Assembly: GCA_022605405.1 (NCBI GenBank)
Contig: JABYQQ010000007.1
Coordinates: 2,418,001-2,482,000 of the forward strand
DNA: 64,000 nucleotides
Source of the DNA: Earliella scabrosa
Taxonomy: Eukaryota > Basidiomycota > Agaricomycetes > Polyporales > Polyporaceae
Reading direction: 5' to 3'
A program made the translations under genes and the position numbers. Every line of letters begins with the position of its first letter. Positions within the stretch are counted from its first letter, which is position 1. A model generated the notes under the pieces. The model saw only the letters and a program-made list of their open reading frames with translations. It did not search any database and was not told where the DNA came from. Of the stretch, positions 46,626-58,141 are shown piece by piece.

Positions 46626-47684
46626 AACATGCCTCTTCTGTAGCCTGAGCCCGACGATGGTCACGTTTGAGAACATCGGCCCTGGGCAGCGGCGCGCTTG
46701 AGTTTGTCACGGAAATGTGTAGACACGGAAAAATAGAAACACGGGCACGACGGGTTGTATCGGTATCTATGTTTGATGTTTAGTGATGTCCACGTTCTAT
46801 CCGGGATGTCTGCAGCGGCATCAGGCCACCAAGACGTAGATCTAGGGAGATGGCTCGGGATGTTATTGGACAGAAGATGCGATGGAAATGGAGAGCGCGT
46901 GGAGGAGTGTTGGTGGCAGTTGAAGTTATGCGGTAGCCCGGCGTGTGCGCCGGGTGCGGGTCGAGGCCGGAATGGGTTGCTCGGTGTAGGCTTGGTTCTT
47001 GGGCCAGAGTAGCCCAGTTGTACGGGGAAGGGATTGGAAAGAATGACAAGTAGGGTTGAGATTGGTGTAGGATGGGATCGGTAGTTTCGCGCCAACGCGT
47101 GCAGTCGGTGGAAGTCGAGAGTCTCCAAGCGACCATCGGGCTAAACGAAGCAATGTTCTGGCGTTGAATCTTGGTAAAGTGAGGAACGAGAGGGCCTATG
47201 AAGATGTCGGAACTTTCCCACGGGTATCTGGAGGAAAGGCCATTAAGCGCCCAACTTTCGCCTCCTCCTGACATTGCTACGCTCCATCTCCTGGCAAGTA
47301 GGTCGTATAGTGCAGTCATACAGTATCATACTACAGTTTTATGGTGCAACTAAGTGTCGTGATATTCTCGATAGGGAGATAGCAAGTGCATCCGGATGCA
47401 AAAGGCCATCGGGATGCATCCCGATAGACGCTCAAAAGTTCCGACAGAGCAAGCCTCTGTCACCAAAGTATCAGCCTTGTTGAGGGCACAAGAAAGTGTT
47501 TCTGAAGCAAGGTGAGCTGTGGGACGCCCCCACGTGATCACCCTTTCGAAGCCGGCGTCCTTGTGTTTATAGGAATGTGCTATGGATACATGTGCTACAA
47601 TGAGTATGGTCGTATGGGTCGTCACAAAGGGTACTATGATTAAGCCGGTTTGGGTCATGGAAAGAGCTCCAGTAGGACTCAGGA
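46626..47684. other. Intergenic, convergent 3' flanks, no supported gene
   Basis: A 179-codon minus-strand frame at 46780-47319 has no recognisable domain and no paired splice sites I trust. A CACGTG E-box-like hexamer is at 47531-47536. Nothing else stands out. Confidence 0.45.
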
Positions 47685-48839
47685 CTAGAACATGTCCGAC
47701 GAATGCTTGAGCGTCAGCAGCAGCTCGGCCCCAAGCACGACGTCGGGCGCGAACATCGCACGATACTCGCGGGGCACCGCAACTTCTCGCAATTGCACGC
47801 TGTGCGTCCGGCGACGCTTGGATGGTCTCAGATCGCGGATCCCATCCATGCAATGACCTATCGTGCGCGTGCGGCGACGGCTGGTGGTGTCGGCCAGCTC
47901 GGTCTCGTACTCGCTGCTCTCTCCTGCAGAGTCGTCCTCGTCGCGATAGACGAAAAAGCCGTGCTTGCGCCGGGCCGCCGAGTTCGCGCACGCCCACTCG
48001 AGGTTCGGCCGGAGAGGGCGGAGGGCGGCAGGGGAGACGTTGTCAGTGTAGGTGGAAGTGAACGGCTGGGGTACGTGAGGCGGAGAGTCAGGAGCGAGCT
48101 TGTGATGGTCGGGGCTGCCGGCGCAGGTCTCGGAACCACCGAGAGTAAACGAGCTGCAGCGAGAAGAGCCAGGAGGCGGCGCGAGGATGTTCTGGTGTGT
48201 CACAGCGCTGGCGGTCGAGCGGTCAAGACTAGTGTCCATCGAAGTGTCGGGCAGCGAAGAGGCAGTGGTTGTAGACGCGAGGCGACGAGTATTAGATGCA
48301 GCTGCGTCCTTGGTCTGGCGAGGATGTGTGGTGGACTGCTTCTTGGTAGCGGCTCGGGGAGCACGAGGTGACGCAGCTGCAGGGGCCACAGGGGTGCTCT
48401 TGCGCCTCCTGTCTTGCCGCCGGTTCTGGAACCAGATGAGCACACTCTTGAAAGACCTATTACACCAGCGACCACGATCAGGACCCTACATGTCATCCAA
48501 CAAATACTCGAGGACTCACATCCCGACGTCCTTGCCAAGCTGCTCCTTCGCCTCCCTGCTCGGATGCGTGTTCGCCTGGTACAGCTCCTCCAGCTTCTGG
48601 AGCTGCGAGTCCGTCATCTTGTGTCGTGGCCTCTTCTCCGCCGACGTCGTTGGCCGTACGACGATGGGCTCCATCGACGAGGCCTTCATCACAGGGATGA
48701 CCGGGATAGGCTGAGGTTCGCCAGTAGCATGTTGAGGGGCAGCTTTCGCCTGAGTCTGAGCGAAGTCGTCGCTAGCGGGAGCAGTTTGGCGGGCGCGAGT
48801 GCGAGTCTTGCGGGGCGAGGTGCGTCGAGAGGTGGCCAT
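47685..48839 (-). CDS. Homeodomain transcription factor A
   Basis: Two exons joined across an intron of about 65 bp near 48452-48517. The homeodomain (about residues 70-130) reads KRPRHKMTDSQLQKLEELYQ, NTHPSREAKEQLGKDVGM and DLKSVLIWFQNRRQDRRRK, with the invariant W-F-x-N-x-R in helix 3. The N-terminus is basic (RRTSPRKTRTRAR). The C-terminal half is disordered but holds a short motif, PNLEWACANSAARRKHG, also found in the gene at 52545-53541, and a basic cluster (PSKRRRTHS). The stop follows LLTLKHSSDMF. It is probably not a mating-type gene; see rejected items. The start is the first ATG of the exon. Confidence 0.88.
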
Positions 48840-49327
48840 GACGAAGAGGATAATTAGCAGAGATTAGTGTAGAGTGGGCATTAGTTGTCTGGACTCTGGA
48901 GTAGGTATGGTACGCAGTCAATGGCTGGCAGTGGCTAACCGGTTAAGTACACCTTCGCTTATTTGCTTCCGTCGCGATCCCGTGATCGCGTTGAAAAAGG
49001 AAAGTCAGCCGCCCGAGGAGAAGTCCGAGGCTATAGCAGGTATTGTTCGGCAGGATACATGAGAGGTCGTGAAACACTAGTCGATACCTAGGCGTCGACG
49101 TGCGTGGCTATGCTACCTAGAGTCCATATGTACAGTCCATTCAATGCAATCAGTCGTGCTATCAACTACTGTCACATGCTGTCCATTCAACGCGCCTGGC
49201 GGACTGTCCGTACGAGACGAGACGTGTAGTCCACAAATATTCGATGCACGGCCAATTCTCGTGCGTGCTAGGGTAACGATAAGGAATCAACAATGCTGCA
49301 ACATCCACGTCCACAATACAAATGCGC
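48840..49327. other. Intergenic: promoter of homeodomain gene A, 3' flank of heparinase-like gene 2
   Basis: No supported frame, repeat or RNA. Confidence 0.55.
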
Positions 49328-51795
49328 TCAGGGGTGACTCGTCAGTGACCAGTCATCGATGGCGACAGCCTGGGGGGTCTTGAAGTCGCTCGATGGCATG
49401 CCGTCCCACTGCGGGTTGAAGAGCACCTGCAGCGAGTGCGAGCCTGCGGGCAGGTTGATCATGACGACCGTGACACCGGGGTTCTCCTGGTCCGACGCGC
49501 CTTCAGGAAGCGGCGGGTCGTCTTCGAAGCGTTGAGCCGGCCCAGTGGTCAATGTAACGCCATCGGGCGGGTTCAGGATCGTCATCTGCATCGTCTTGTC
49601 CCCGATCCTCAGCGTCGCACTCGTGCCCGACGTCTCGACGGTCGCGTTCGTGTGCATGCGCCACATGATGTCGCCCGACGCGTCAATATCGTCTTGCAAG
49701 AGGACCTGCTTGCGGCCGTTGATCATCCGGATACCACGCTTGAACGAGTTACTGGACCGGCAAGTCAGAAATGAGAATCTACCGAGATGGAAGATGGCAA
49801 ACTTACACGTTGTTGTAACCGCTCGAGAGGTCAGCGACGAAGTAGGCCGTGGAGTCGTCGGGGGGAGTGTACACCGTGGTTGCCCCGTCCTGCTGCGTGT
49901 TCGAGGAATCGAACTTGATCGACGGCGTTGCGCCCACAAGCTGGTTCGCCTTGTTGACCAGGATCGTGTTCTGACCCTCCGTCCGCTTGCGGTAGTACAG
50001 CCACCGCGTAGCGTCCTGAGCGTCACTGTTGAAGTACTCGGGGGAGAGGTAGTCACCCGAGCCGAGCTCGCCCGCCCAACGCGTACCCATCGCATCGAGA
50101 ACGAAGTCTCCGAGATCCAGGTCATTGTGCGTCTGGTGGCCCTGCAGCGTTCCCGCCTTGATGGCAACGTACAACGCGTCTCCGTCGGTCCACGAGCTGC
50201 GCATAGAGCCCCATTGGTCGGTATCGTTATCGAAGAAGTGATCGAGGGGGAGACCGTCCCAGAACGCGCCGGACACCGTCGGGTTGTACCAGAACATGCT
50301 GTTCGGCTCGGGTGCGTCGTGCTGGTCGCGCTGGAAAAGCACAAACTCTGGGTGCTGGAAGTGGTCACCGTAGAAGAGCATCGCGTTCGCGGTCGTGGAG
50401 AACTTGTTGGGACCGTGGTCGCCATATGCGAAGAGCGATCCGGGGCCGCTCACGTACATGTGGTACAAACCGGTCTTGAATAGGTCCGCGTTGTCCGTAA
50501 GCAGCCCGTGGTCGGAACCAGTGGCCGTCATCAACGAGGCGGTCATCTCCACAGCACCGGTGATACCGAAGTACCAATAGTTGGCCGTTTCAGCCCAGGT
50601 ACCGTCGGATGAGACAGCGTGGACACAGTTAGTGACAGCGTTAGGGACGGTCCGCCCGATGATGTCCTCCGCAATGCCACTCTGGTCATCTCCTAGGATG
50701 GCAAGAGCACCCATGGTGAGGCCGCTGTTGCAGACACAGTTCCAGTTGCCCTTGACATCGTTCGCCCACCAGCCAGAGCCGGTGGTGAACTCCTTTTGAC
50801 CGGGTTCGAGACCATATGTGATTATCGCGGACCTGATCTCGTTCTTTTGATCATCTGTCCATGCCTCGTACAGCCAGTCGTAGGCGATGGCGAAGGCAGC
50901 GGTGAGCTCGGCGGTGTCAAGGAAGTGAGTCGGGTTCCATTTCTCCGCGCCGGATGGAGGGAAGTTGTCCGAGATTGCATTCTATAAGAAAATGAGATGC
51001 CTCTGGTCAGCCCCGAATGCAATGCAGCTTCCGGAAGAGGAACGGACCTGCAACTCTGCGTATGTCCGGTCAAGCCACCTGCTGTCGTTGGTCATGCGGT
51101 AGACGTATGCGAAGGCCTTGACGCGCATCTTGATCTCGCGCGCGTTGTCAAGGATGCCGCTGCCACCATCCAAGTGGTATTCGACGGGGTCAAGATCGAA
51201 GTACTCGGTCGCATTCCCAAAGATGCTATCGTTCCAGAACTGCAGGTAGGGGTCGTTCGGGATGAGTTTCGGAAGCGCCTCCCACTTGTATGCGGGTGCG
51301 ATCAACCGCGGGCGGTCGGTGCGGACCTCTGTCGGCGAAGGATTGGAGGGCTGGAACGGGTCTTCGGGCCATGCAAAGGCGTCGTTGTTTGAAGGGACGA
51401 AGGTGGGGGAGGTGAATGCAGCGGAATTGGTCTATCCGAGATCGGTACGGAGGTCGAAGTTTAGGAACACAGCTCTTCGGTTGAGAAAGAACAGTAGTGC
51501 TCACCGTGGAGGGGTAAATGGGAAGAAGGTATTGGCTGTCGGTACCTGTAGGGAAGACGCCGACTTCCTCCTTGATGCTCACGGCTTGGCTGGCCGCGGC
51601 GTCGCCAGTCGGGGAGGCTGCGCTGGCAGAGTCGTCGTCGTCGTTCCGCGCGGCGCGGCTTCCGAGCACACCGCCGAGGACAGCCGCGAGGACGACGACT
51701 ACAGCAACCGGGATACCAATATAAAGCCACTTGCGGCTTGTCTGCTTGGGGCGAGAGGTGGTGAGGCCCGAGGTCTCGTTGGCGTAGTCGGCCAT
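49328..51795 (-). CDS. Membrane-anchored heparinase II/III-like protein, paralogue 2
   Basis: Same plan as the gene at 16708-19246: a short cytosolic N-terminus (RPKQTSRK), one helix (LYIGIPVAVVVVLAAVLGGV), an Asp/Ser/Ala stem, then the lyase-like domain. Shared blocks include DSQYLLPIYPST, DRPRLIAPAYKWEALPKL, GILDNAREIKMRVKAF, NWNCVCNSGLTMGALAI, SMFWYNPTVSGAFWDG, GHQTHNDLDLGDFVLDAMG and WRMHTNATVETSGT. The His of the heparinase II/III motif is kept, while the two flanking Gly/Thr positions differ (DLGDF against DAGTF). Four exons at equivalent places. The protein ends DDWSLTSHP. It lies between two homeodomain genes on the same strand. Reaction and substrate are unknown; a lyase acting on an acidic polysaccharide is the family-based guess. 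Confidence 0.88.
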
Positions 51796-52544
51796 GACGT
51801 CGCGATCAAGCCGCAGCGGGTCGAGGGGTAGCCGAGAAAGATAAAGGAGTGACTAGCGAAGAGACTCAGGTCAAACAGCAGGCACCGAGAGTGTGTCGTT
51901 CTCCCCGCGCGCGTAGGGCTGGGGACTGGGAGGAGAGCTTTCGGAGTGGGGAGAAAGGAGAGGAGGGCGGTGCGTGCCGCAAGGATGTACATAGCACGGT
52001 CTGGTGGCGCCGTGACACTGACAGCCCTCGACGCGCCCGCCTGGGACAAATAAAGCACGGGCTGAGTGCCGCTCGCTCCTGTACTTCTTAGGGACGAACA
52101 CGATGCCGGATCCGCCTGGCTTTGCGTTTCATCTCACCTTGAGCTTGTTCGGTAACTTCACGGGCTGCTACCAGGAAGCCTGTGCTAAAGTCTCAAGACG
52201 GGCCCTCGACTGTCCGCTAGGACGACCGAGGCTAACAGCCATCCTTGAATCCAGAACGTATGCAATTATCAAAACAACATGCGCGACAATGTATCTACAG
52301 AAATAAGTAATGTCGTAAATAGTCATCGAATCATGAACTCGTCTCGTCTCTACGCTCGTCATACTGCGCGTGCGCGGGCAGGCGAGGGTACAAGTACAAT
52401 GCAACGTACATGAGACATCATGCAGACCCAATCCGATGTCGATGGTCCAGTCCGGTGCTTGGTGTTCGTACATAGTCGCATAGTCCTTCCGGTGCTCCGA
52501 TGTGTTCGTGTCGCCCGGACGCCGCCGCCGAAGGCGAGGACGTC
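51796..52544. other. Intergenic: promoter of heparinase-like gene 2, 3' flank of homeodomain gene B
   Basis: No supported frame. A TTTATT-like block on the minus strand lies near 52045-52051, about 250 bp upstream of the start. Confidence 0.5.
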
Positions 52545-53541
52545 CTAGACCACGGGCTCCGGTGCCATGAAGCCCAGCAGAGCGATCGCGGCCTCCATGT
52601 CCATATCCTTGCCCTTGACGAGCTTCTTCACCTGCATTTCCTCCCTCTCGTCCGCATCCGCGGACAATATGAATGGAGGGAGCAGCTCGGTGCTGACATT
52701 GGGCGTGATGGCCTCCTCTTCCTCCTCCGTCTCGGTGTCATCGCCCGACGAGTGGCAGTTACCACGAGGAAGGCCGTCCAGGACCAGCATGGGCACGTCA
52801 CTGTCCTCTTCCGATACAGCAGGCTTCACAGCCTTGCTCCGAATGGATGCTTTCCGTTCCGCGCGCGCTTTCGCGCACGCCCACTCCAGTGATCGGAGTC
52901 TCTTGGTGCACGGTTCCAAAGCAAGGAGGGGTTCGCCTTGAGTGGGCGACGATGGCCGTGTGGGAGGCGAAGAAGGCAGCAGTTCCAAGATGTCTTTGGA
53001 AGGCGCCGGCATGGTCACTCGACGGCGCGGGGTGACGGGCACACGAGGCGGTGGACAGCGCGCGACGGACGCCTTGCGCTTGAACGGGAGCTCGTGTGAT
53101 GACGCGACGCGGTCAAGGGATATGGCAGAGTCGTTCGGCGGCAGCGCGCGTGGGCCGTCTACTTGACGGACGTGCTTGTTCTCCGGCAACGAGCCCTTCG
53201 ACCATCCACAGGTGGAGGACCACGTCTTCTTCAAGCTGCGACGCTTGTTTTGGAACCAGGCGTTGACCGCCTTGAGCTCCCTGCATGGGTACAGCTTTAG
53301 CGCGCGTGGGCATGGAAGACGAAATAAGTATATGCGCGTACATTCCAAGCTCCGCTGCGAGCAATGCACGCTCCTCTCTCGAGGGGTGAGTCTTCACTTC
53401 GAACACGGAGACCAACGCGCTTGTTTGCGATGGGGACAGTCGTCGACGCATAGGAGGCGGCACACCCAGATGCCGCGCGGGATTCGTCTTGGGCGAATCG
53501 AGGGAAGAGGCCGAAATGGTAGGAGAGAGTGGAACGGACAT
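52545..53541 (-). CDS. Homeodomain transcription factor B
   Basis: Two exons joined at an intron of about 62 bp (53291-53352), restoring LGM-ELKAVNAWFQNKRR. Homeodomain: MRRRLSPSQTSALVSVFEVK, THPSREERALLAAELGM, then helix 3 with WFQNKRRSLKKT. Downstream it carries KRLRSLEWACAKARAERKAS, matching the motif of gene A, and acidic stretches (TETEEEEEAI). The end is ALLGFMAPEPVV. I use the ATG at 53541 (MSVPLSPTIS) because a TATATA box lies 150 bp upstream. The frame is open further up, to 53739, but an in-frame ATG at 53681 would sit only about 10 nt from that box. Confidence 0.85.
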
Positions 53542-54082
53542 CGGTACGCCGTCTTGCTGTCTTTGCTTGCTTGAGGAGATCTTGAAGAGACGTTGATGGA
53601 GGCTATGAGTATCTTGCCATGCGCGGAGGGTATTGGAGGTCAAAGACCAAACGTTGAACGTCGAACCGCGCTTCGCATCCATAGGGACGCGTATATACAG
53701 CCAAACAACGCGGATCACATGCTCGCAAGACGGCGGCATGTGATAGGGCGCCTACATGAGCGTCTACTCGCGCAACTTGAACTTCAACCTCACCTTACTA
53801 GCCGAGCCAGGCACCCAGGTCCCACAACACGCGAAGTCCGGAGCGACGGGATATGCTTATGTATTCGCTCTGGCGTCTGGCAGTAAGAAGGGGGATACAT
53901 TGTGAACTAGACTGAAGTACTTTGTAAGTAAAGAAACACCCAACTAAGCACATCTCCTGGAAATATTGTAAGTAGTAGATGTCAATACATTCGCACCACG
54001 ATCCTAACCAATACTGATACAGAATGTGAATCATAGTACGGATCTGAGCCATTGGCTTGCACCGTCCGTCCTCAGCGAGTAA
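53542..54082. other. Intergenic: promoter of homeodomain gene B, 3' flank of F-box gene
   Basis: Contains the TATATA element at 53692-53697. The part near the F-box stop is AT-rich. No supported frame. Confidence 0.5.
53692..53697 (-). promoter_or_regulatory. Candidate TATA box of homeodomain gene B
   Basis: Palindromic TATATA about 150 bp upstream of the chosen start (53541). It argues against the more upstream in-frame start codons. Confidence 0.4.
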
Positions 54083-55873
54083 TCATCTCGCCGCGTACGG
54101 ACGATAGGGGTGGGAGTGTCCCGGAACCTGGGTAGCCGCCATTTCCTCCTGGATCTCCTCCTCGATCGGGCTAACGACTTGGTGGAAGACGACCGAGAGG
54201 TCGACCTCCTTCTCGATCTCCGCGATCTCGGCTTGAAGTCCAATCTGCTCCACCCAGCGCGAGTTGACGTCCGGCATGAACGCCCTCGTGAACGGCTTGC
54301 CAATTCTCTTGCGCCCCTTGATCAGCGAGGAGACGTCGTCGTCCTTCTGGGCCTGGAAGTACAGGTACTGCAGCTCCGGGAGGAGAACCGGTGGCACTAT
54401 GTCAATGTCGCCGTGCTGCTCCTTCCACTTCTCCGCGTACAACTCCGTCTGTTCGTTCGACCAGAAGCGGGTGGGGTCCACGTAGAACGCGTCGAGTATG
54501 AAGCGCTTCATCTCCGCGATCTTGAGCATCTTGAGGCGCGGCATGGACTCGAGCCAGCGTACGACGACGCGCAGGTTATCCTCCTCCGTCGGCGTCTCCA
54601 CCGTCCACATTGCGAGGAGACGCAGCTTGGGGAACATGCCAGTCAACAGCTGGATCAGCTGGGTGTAGTCCTGCCCTGTGAGGTGCATGAGGGAGAGGCT
54701 CATGACATCTGGCGCGTTGATGTGCGCGAGCATGTACATCCCGAAGAGGCAACTGACGTCTCCGATGAGCAAGTCGCGCAGGTTCGGCAGGTTGATGCGT
54801 CGCGCAGCCTGGAGGCGCGTCGGCGACCACTGAGGGCCTGCGGCATCCAGGGAGAGCTTGTAGAGCCACGGCGAGGCCTCTAGCATCTCCGTCCAACGCG
54901 TGGAAGTCGGACAGGCCTGAAGCGGCATACGACGCAGATCGATGGTCCGGAGATTGGCTGGGTTAAACTTCGTCCAGTCGAGGGGGATGCCGTTCAGGGA
55001 AAGCCAGCGGAGCTTGGGGGTAGGGAACACGCTGAGGGGGTACTGACCTCCGAACCCGGTCGCCTTCTCGTGCGGCCACAGATAAGGCTTGCCGGAACGG
55101 TGCACCTCATAGCGTTCCAACAACGCTGGATAACCCGCGGTCGAGAAGCGGGAAACGAACCGCTCCGCAACGTCCTCGCGTTCGACGATAACAACGAGAA
55201 TTCGGATCTGGGAGATCTTGGGGAGGATGACGTCGAGGATGAGGTCTATCTGGGGAACGGTGATGGCGGGATGGGTCGGATTGGCCTGCTCACCGGGCCT
55301 TCTCTCCTTCTCGTTGATGCGCAAATCCAGATACGAAGTGCCTGAACGCTCGATGAACGTAAACGAACGCTCCCAGGGGAAAGAATCACGGAACCATATG
55401 GAGTTCCAAAGCGTCTGGTCCCCGAGTGCGATCTGACGGAATCGCCTGCAGACCCAGGAGAGGCGGAGGCGGTGAAGGTTGGCTTGGTCCGCGCCAAGGG
55501 AGCTCCAGACGACGTAGCGGAAGATGATGGTGAGGATCTCCGAAGGGAGTTCGAGGATGGGGAAGGTCATCCAAAGTAGGAGCTTACGCTTGTATAGGAT
55601 CGAAGCGAGCTCGCGGTCAACTTCCATACTGATCCTCCCCTCCGCCGCAATCCTGATGCGCTGAGCGTCGAGCTCAAACATGCGGTATCGAAACATCAAG
55701 GCACGACCCTTGAGGAGTTCGACATCCACGTTGGAGGGGGGCTCGTCACATCCTGCCAAGTAACTCTTGAGAAGATGGTCACTGTTCCATACCGCCAGTG
55801 GAGTTGTATGTTTGTTGAGCGGGTGACTGTTAGGCAGCGCGGTAGAGAAGAACTGTGCTGGTAAACTAGCCAT
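54083..55873 (-). CDS. Intronless F-box protein with degenerate leucine-rich repeats
   Basis: 596 residues in one exon. A helical N-terminal region is followed by the F-box: FPILELPSEILTIIFRYVVW, then LSWVCRRFRQIALGDQTLWN. The rest has irregular leucine-rich repeats (LRWLSLNGIPLDW, NLRTIDLRRMPL, NLRDLLIGDVSCL, KLRLLAMWTVETP, RLKMLKIAEMKRF) and ends in an acidic helix (EEIQEEMAATQ). This layout is typical of the large lineage-specific F-box families of Agaricomycetes, which recruit unknown substrates to SCF complexes. The start is the first ATG of the frame. Confidence 0.88.
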   Translation of the reverse strand: MASLPAQFFSTALPNSHPLNKHTTPLAVWNSDHLLKSYLAGCDEPPSNVDVELLKGRALMFRYRMFELDAQRIRIAAEGRISMEVDRELASILYKRKLLLWMTFPILELPSEILTIIFRYVVWSSLGADQANLHRLRLSWVCRRFRQIALGDQTLWNSIWFRDSFPWERSFTFIERSGTSYLDLRINEKERRPGEQANPTHPAITVPQIDLILDVILPKISQIRILVVIVEREDVAERFVSRFSTAGYPALLERYEVHRSGKPYLWPHEKATGFGGQYPLSVFPTPKLRWLSLNGIPLDWTKFNPANLRTIDLRRMPLQACPTSTRWTEMLEASPWLYKLSLDAAGPQWSPTRLQAARRINLPNLRDLLIGDVSCLFGMYMLAHINAPDVMSLSLMHLTGQDYTQLIQLLTGMFPKLRLLAMWTVETPTEEDNLRVVVRWLESMPRLKMLKIAEMKRFILDAFYVDPTRFWSNEQTELYAEKWKEQHGDIDIVPPVLLPELQYLYFQAQKDDDVSSLIKGRKRIGKPFTRAFMPDVNSRWVEQIGLQAEIAEIEKEVDLSVVFHQVVSPIEEEIQEEMAATQVPGHSHPYRPYAAR

Positions 55874-58141
55874 CTGGACGGGGCGATGTTTGAGATAAGA
55901 GAAGACAGTATATGTCTACAAAGACGCACCTTGTGAGCTCGGCCTAGGAGTTTGTCTCTATGTTCGCTGGAAGAGCAGGGATTGTGGGACTTGGACGACG
56001 TCGACCTGGGGTTTATGTAGGGGGTAGAGTCAAAGCCAGCTGCGGATCGGGACAGGTAGAAGCGACTTGACGACCTTGTTCGAGCCGCCGAGCAAAGCAG
56101 TTGTATTCCCTATGAGCATGAGTGTGGCAAGTCGAGCCGCGAGTGAGTGGTGAAACCGTGCGTCGCGTGGCCATCAACATACCAAATAACTCTGTTTGCC
56201 GCTGTGGGCGTCGCACTACCAAATCTGGGTTAGTCGGCCCGCTCCAAGCTCAACGACCTCCAAATCTATCTCGCTCACCGCCGTTGTTTCTACACCAGAA
56301 CGAGAGCGCGTTGTGGACGGAGAGTGAATATGGGTTGCAACCGGCGAAGGGGCTTGGAATATGAAGGGCGCTGACCACGCGAGCGGCTCGGGGGCGGTTC
56401 CTTTGTCTTGCCTTCGGAATCCCTTTGCGCGGACGCTCGAAATCGCTCTCCACGGCAGGTGCTGTGCCTTTTATGCGCTCGTTGCGGGAAACAGACCGCT
56501 AATTGTTCTCTGCCGAGCAGATCGTAAACGCTCGAATGCGATGTTGTGGTCTATGATACACATGGTCATGGGGAGTTGAAGGATCGACACCGCGAGATGA
56601 TGAATACCAGTCGTCTATGTAAGGCGGACACGGACCACGAAGGAGTCCTGCACTCTCAGGAGGGTCGGACTCGGACCGTGACTCGAACAGACAAAGGTAG
56701 AGGTACAACCGGTCGATCGGTTCTGTCTCCTAGTTGCGCAGGACAAGGTATGCTCTGCAATTGTTGGTCAGCCCCGATTAACTCAGTGTTGGGGGCTGGA
56801 TACTCACCTTCGGGCTGGCATGCCTATTCGGCGAGGTTCAACCTGGACGCGGCCCGGTCGCGGCGGCTACTTGTCAACTGGCGCCTGCGCGTACGATTTG
56901 CTTCCGCGGCGCTCCAGAAATCAACTAAATTGGACAAGTGCGGCTACCCAACGCCACAGGTCTCAGAAGCTCGAGTAAGTAGTGGCTAAGCAATGCGCCT
57001 CCTTTAACGATGCTACACGCGTTCATGGCCCAGTGGCTTTGCGGCCGGCCGGCCAGAGGTGATCACACGCTATTGGAGGTAAGAGGCTCCTACTCGGCCA
57101 TTCCCGTGTCGGTGTCCCCGATATGGCAACCCAGAGTCACCCGTCTGCGACTTACCGCTTTCCTCGACTTCTGTGCATGTTCCTTTGCATTGCGTGTCTC
57201 GAGTTGCCGAGTGGCACACTAGCTGTTTATAGAAAAGATGCGTATTTCTATGCACGAAGTCCCAGATCACCCCTTGAATCCTGGCATGAACACGGTGCTG
57301 CTACAGCGTCAGCCCATGCGCATTCCCGGTGAACATGCCTCGATACCTTGGCCCCTTTGCCCGCATGCTCCTCCTCGGCATGGTTGTTCGCTCAGCCCAC
57401 GATCATCTTTAAAAAGGAAAAGGTCATCTGCTATGTGTCTGCTCTGTGTTTTCATGTGTTTTTGTGACTCAGAAAACCTGGAGCAAAGCTGGTCTAGATA
57501 ACAGTGCCGACGTCTATTCTTTTGTAAAGAGAACGGAATCTGAGTAAACGCTCCATCGTATGACATACCCTGAACACGACCTGCATGATGCACTCTTCGT
57601 CCTTCACTTTAGAGAACTACAAAGTAAGTATCCTATGTGAAGGTTTCCAGGCATCGAGATTTCCAGATTCGATTGGCCTGTTGCGATTCGCGTGGAATTT
57701 TTGCCGAGTGGCACAGGACAAGCTTAAGGCGATCACTTCGCGTCCGCGTCCGCGACGCGCGTCCGTCAGCGACAACCTGTCCGGCCCCCCGTACATAGTC
57801 AAACCTCAGCTAATTTCATATCACACACAGAGGAATGGATCGCAGCAATACAATCGATTCTTATCGTACCACTACAGTACAACACACTAATACGGAGGCT
57901 AGGTAACGAGACCAGTTCCTCACCTTACTACAGGGAGCTAGACTACCGGAACGCAAGTTGAACTACGGTGATCGAGAGATCGAGAAGAGATTCGAGCAGA
58001 AGAAAACACACCATACACGAGTCACAGCAGCAATAGTCGTACAGCATAGGTCGTCCGATAACTGAGCCATAAACAGAAGCACGACACCTTGTATCTTACA
58101 GCGCAGCGCGCAACGAGCACGAGCAGGCCGGCGTCGCCAGC
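55874..58141. other. Gene-free stretch of 2.3 kb
   Basis: The longest region with no supported gene. Open frames stay under about 150 codons on both strands and carry no motif. I find no transposase or reverse transcriptase fragment, no long terminal repeat pair and no tRNA arms. The left end is promoter of the F-box gene and the right end is 3' flank of the PB1 gene. Confidence 0.5.

Noticed and set aside
46780..47319. 179-codon minus-strand open frame as a gene
   Set aside because: No recognisable motif, and its overlapping frames are similarly long. Left as unsupported.
47685..53541. Mating-type A (HD1/HD2) locus
   Set aside because: The two homeodomain genes are on the same strand, 4 kb apart and similar to each other, with another gene between. 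HD1/HD2 pairs are normally divergent and adjacent, and no mitochondrial intermediate peptidase gene is nearby.
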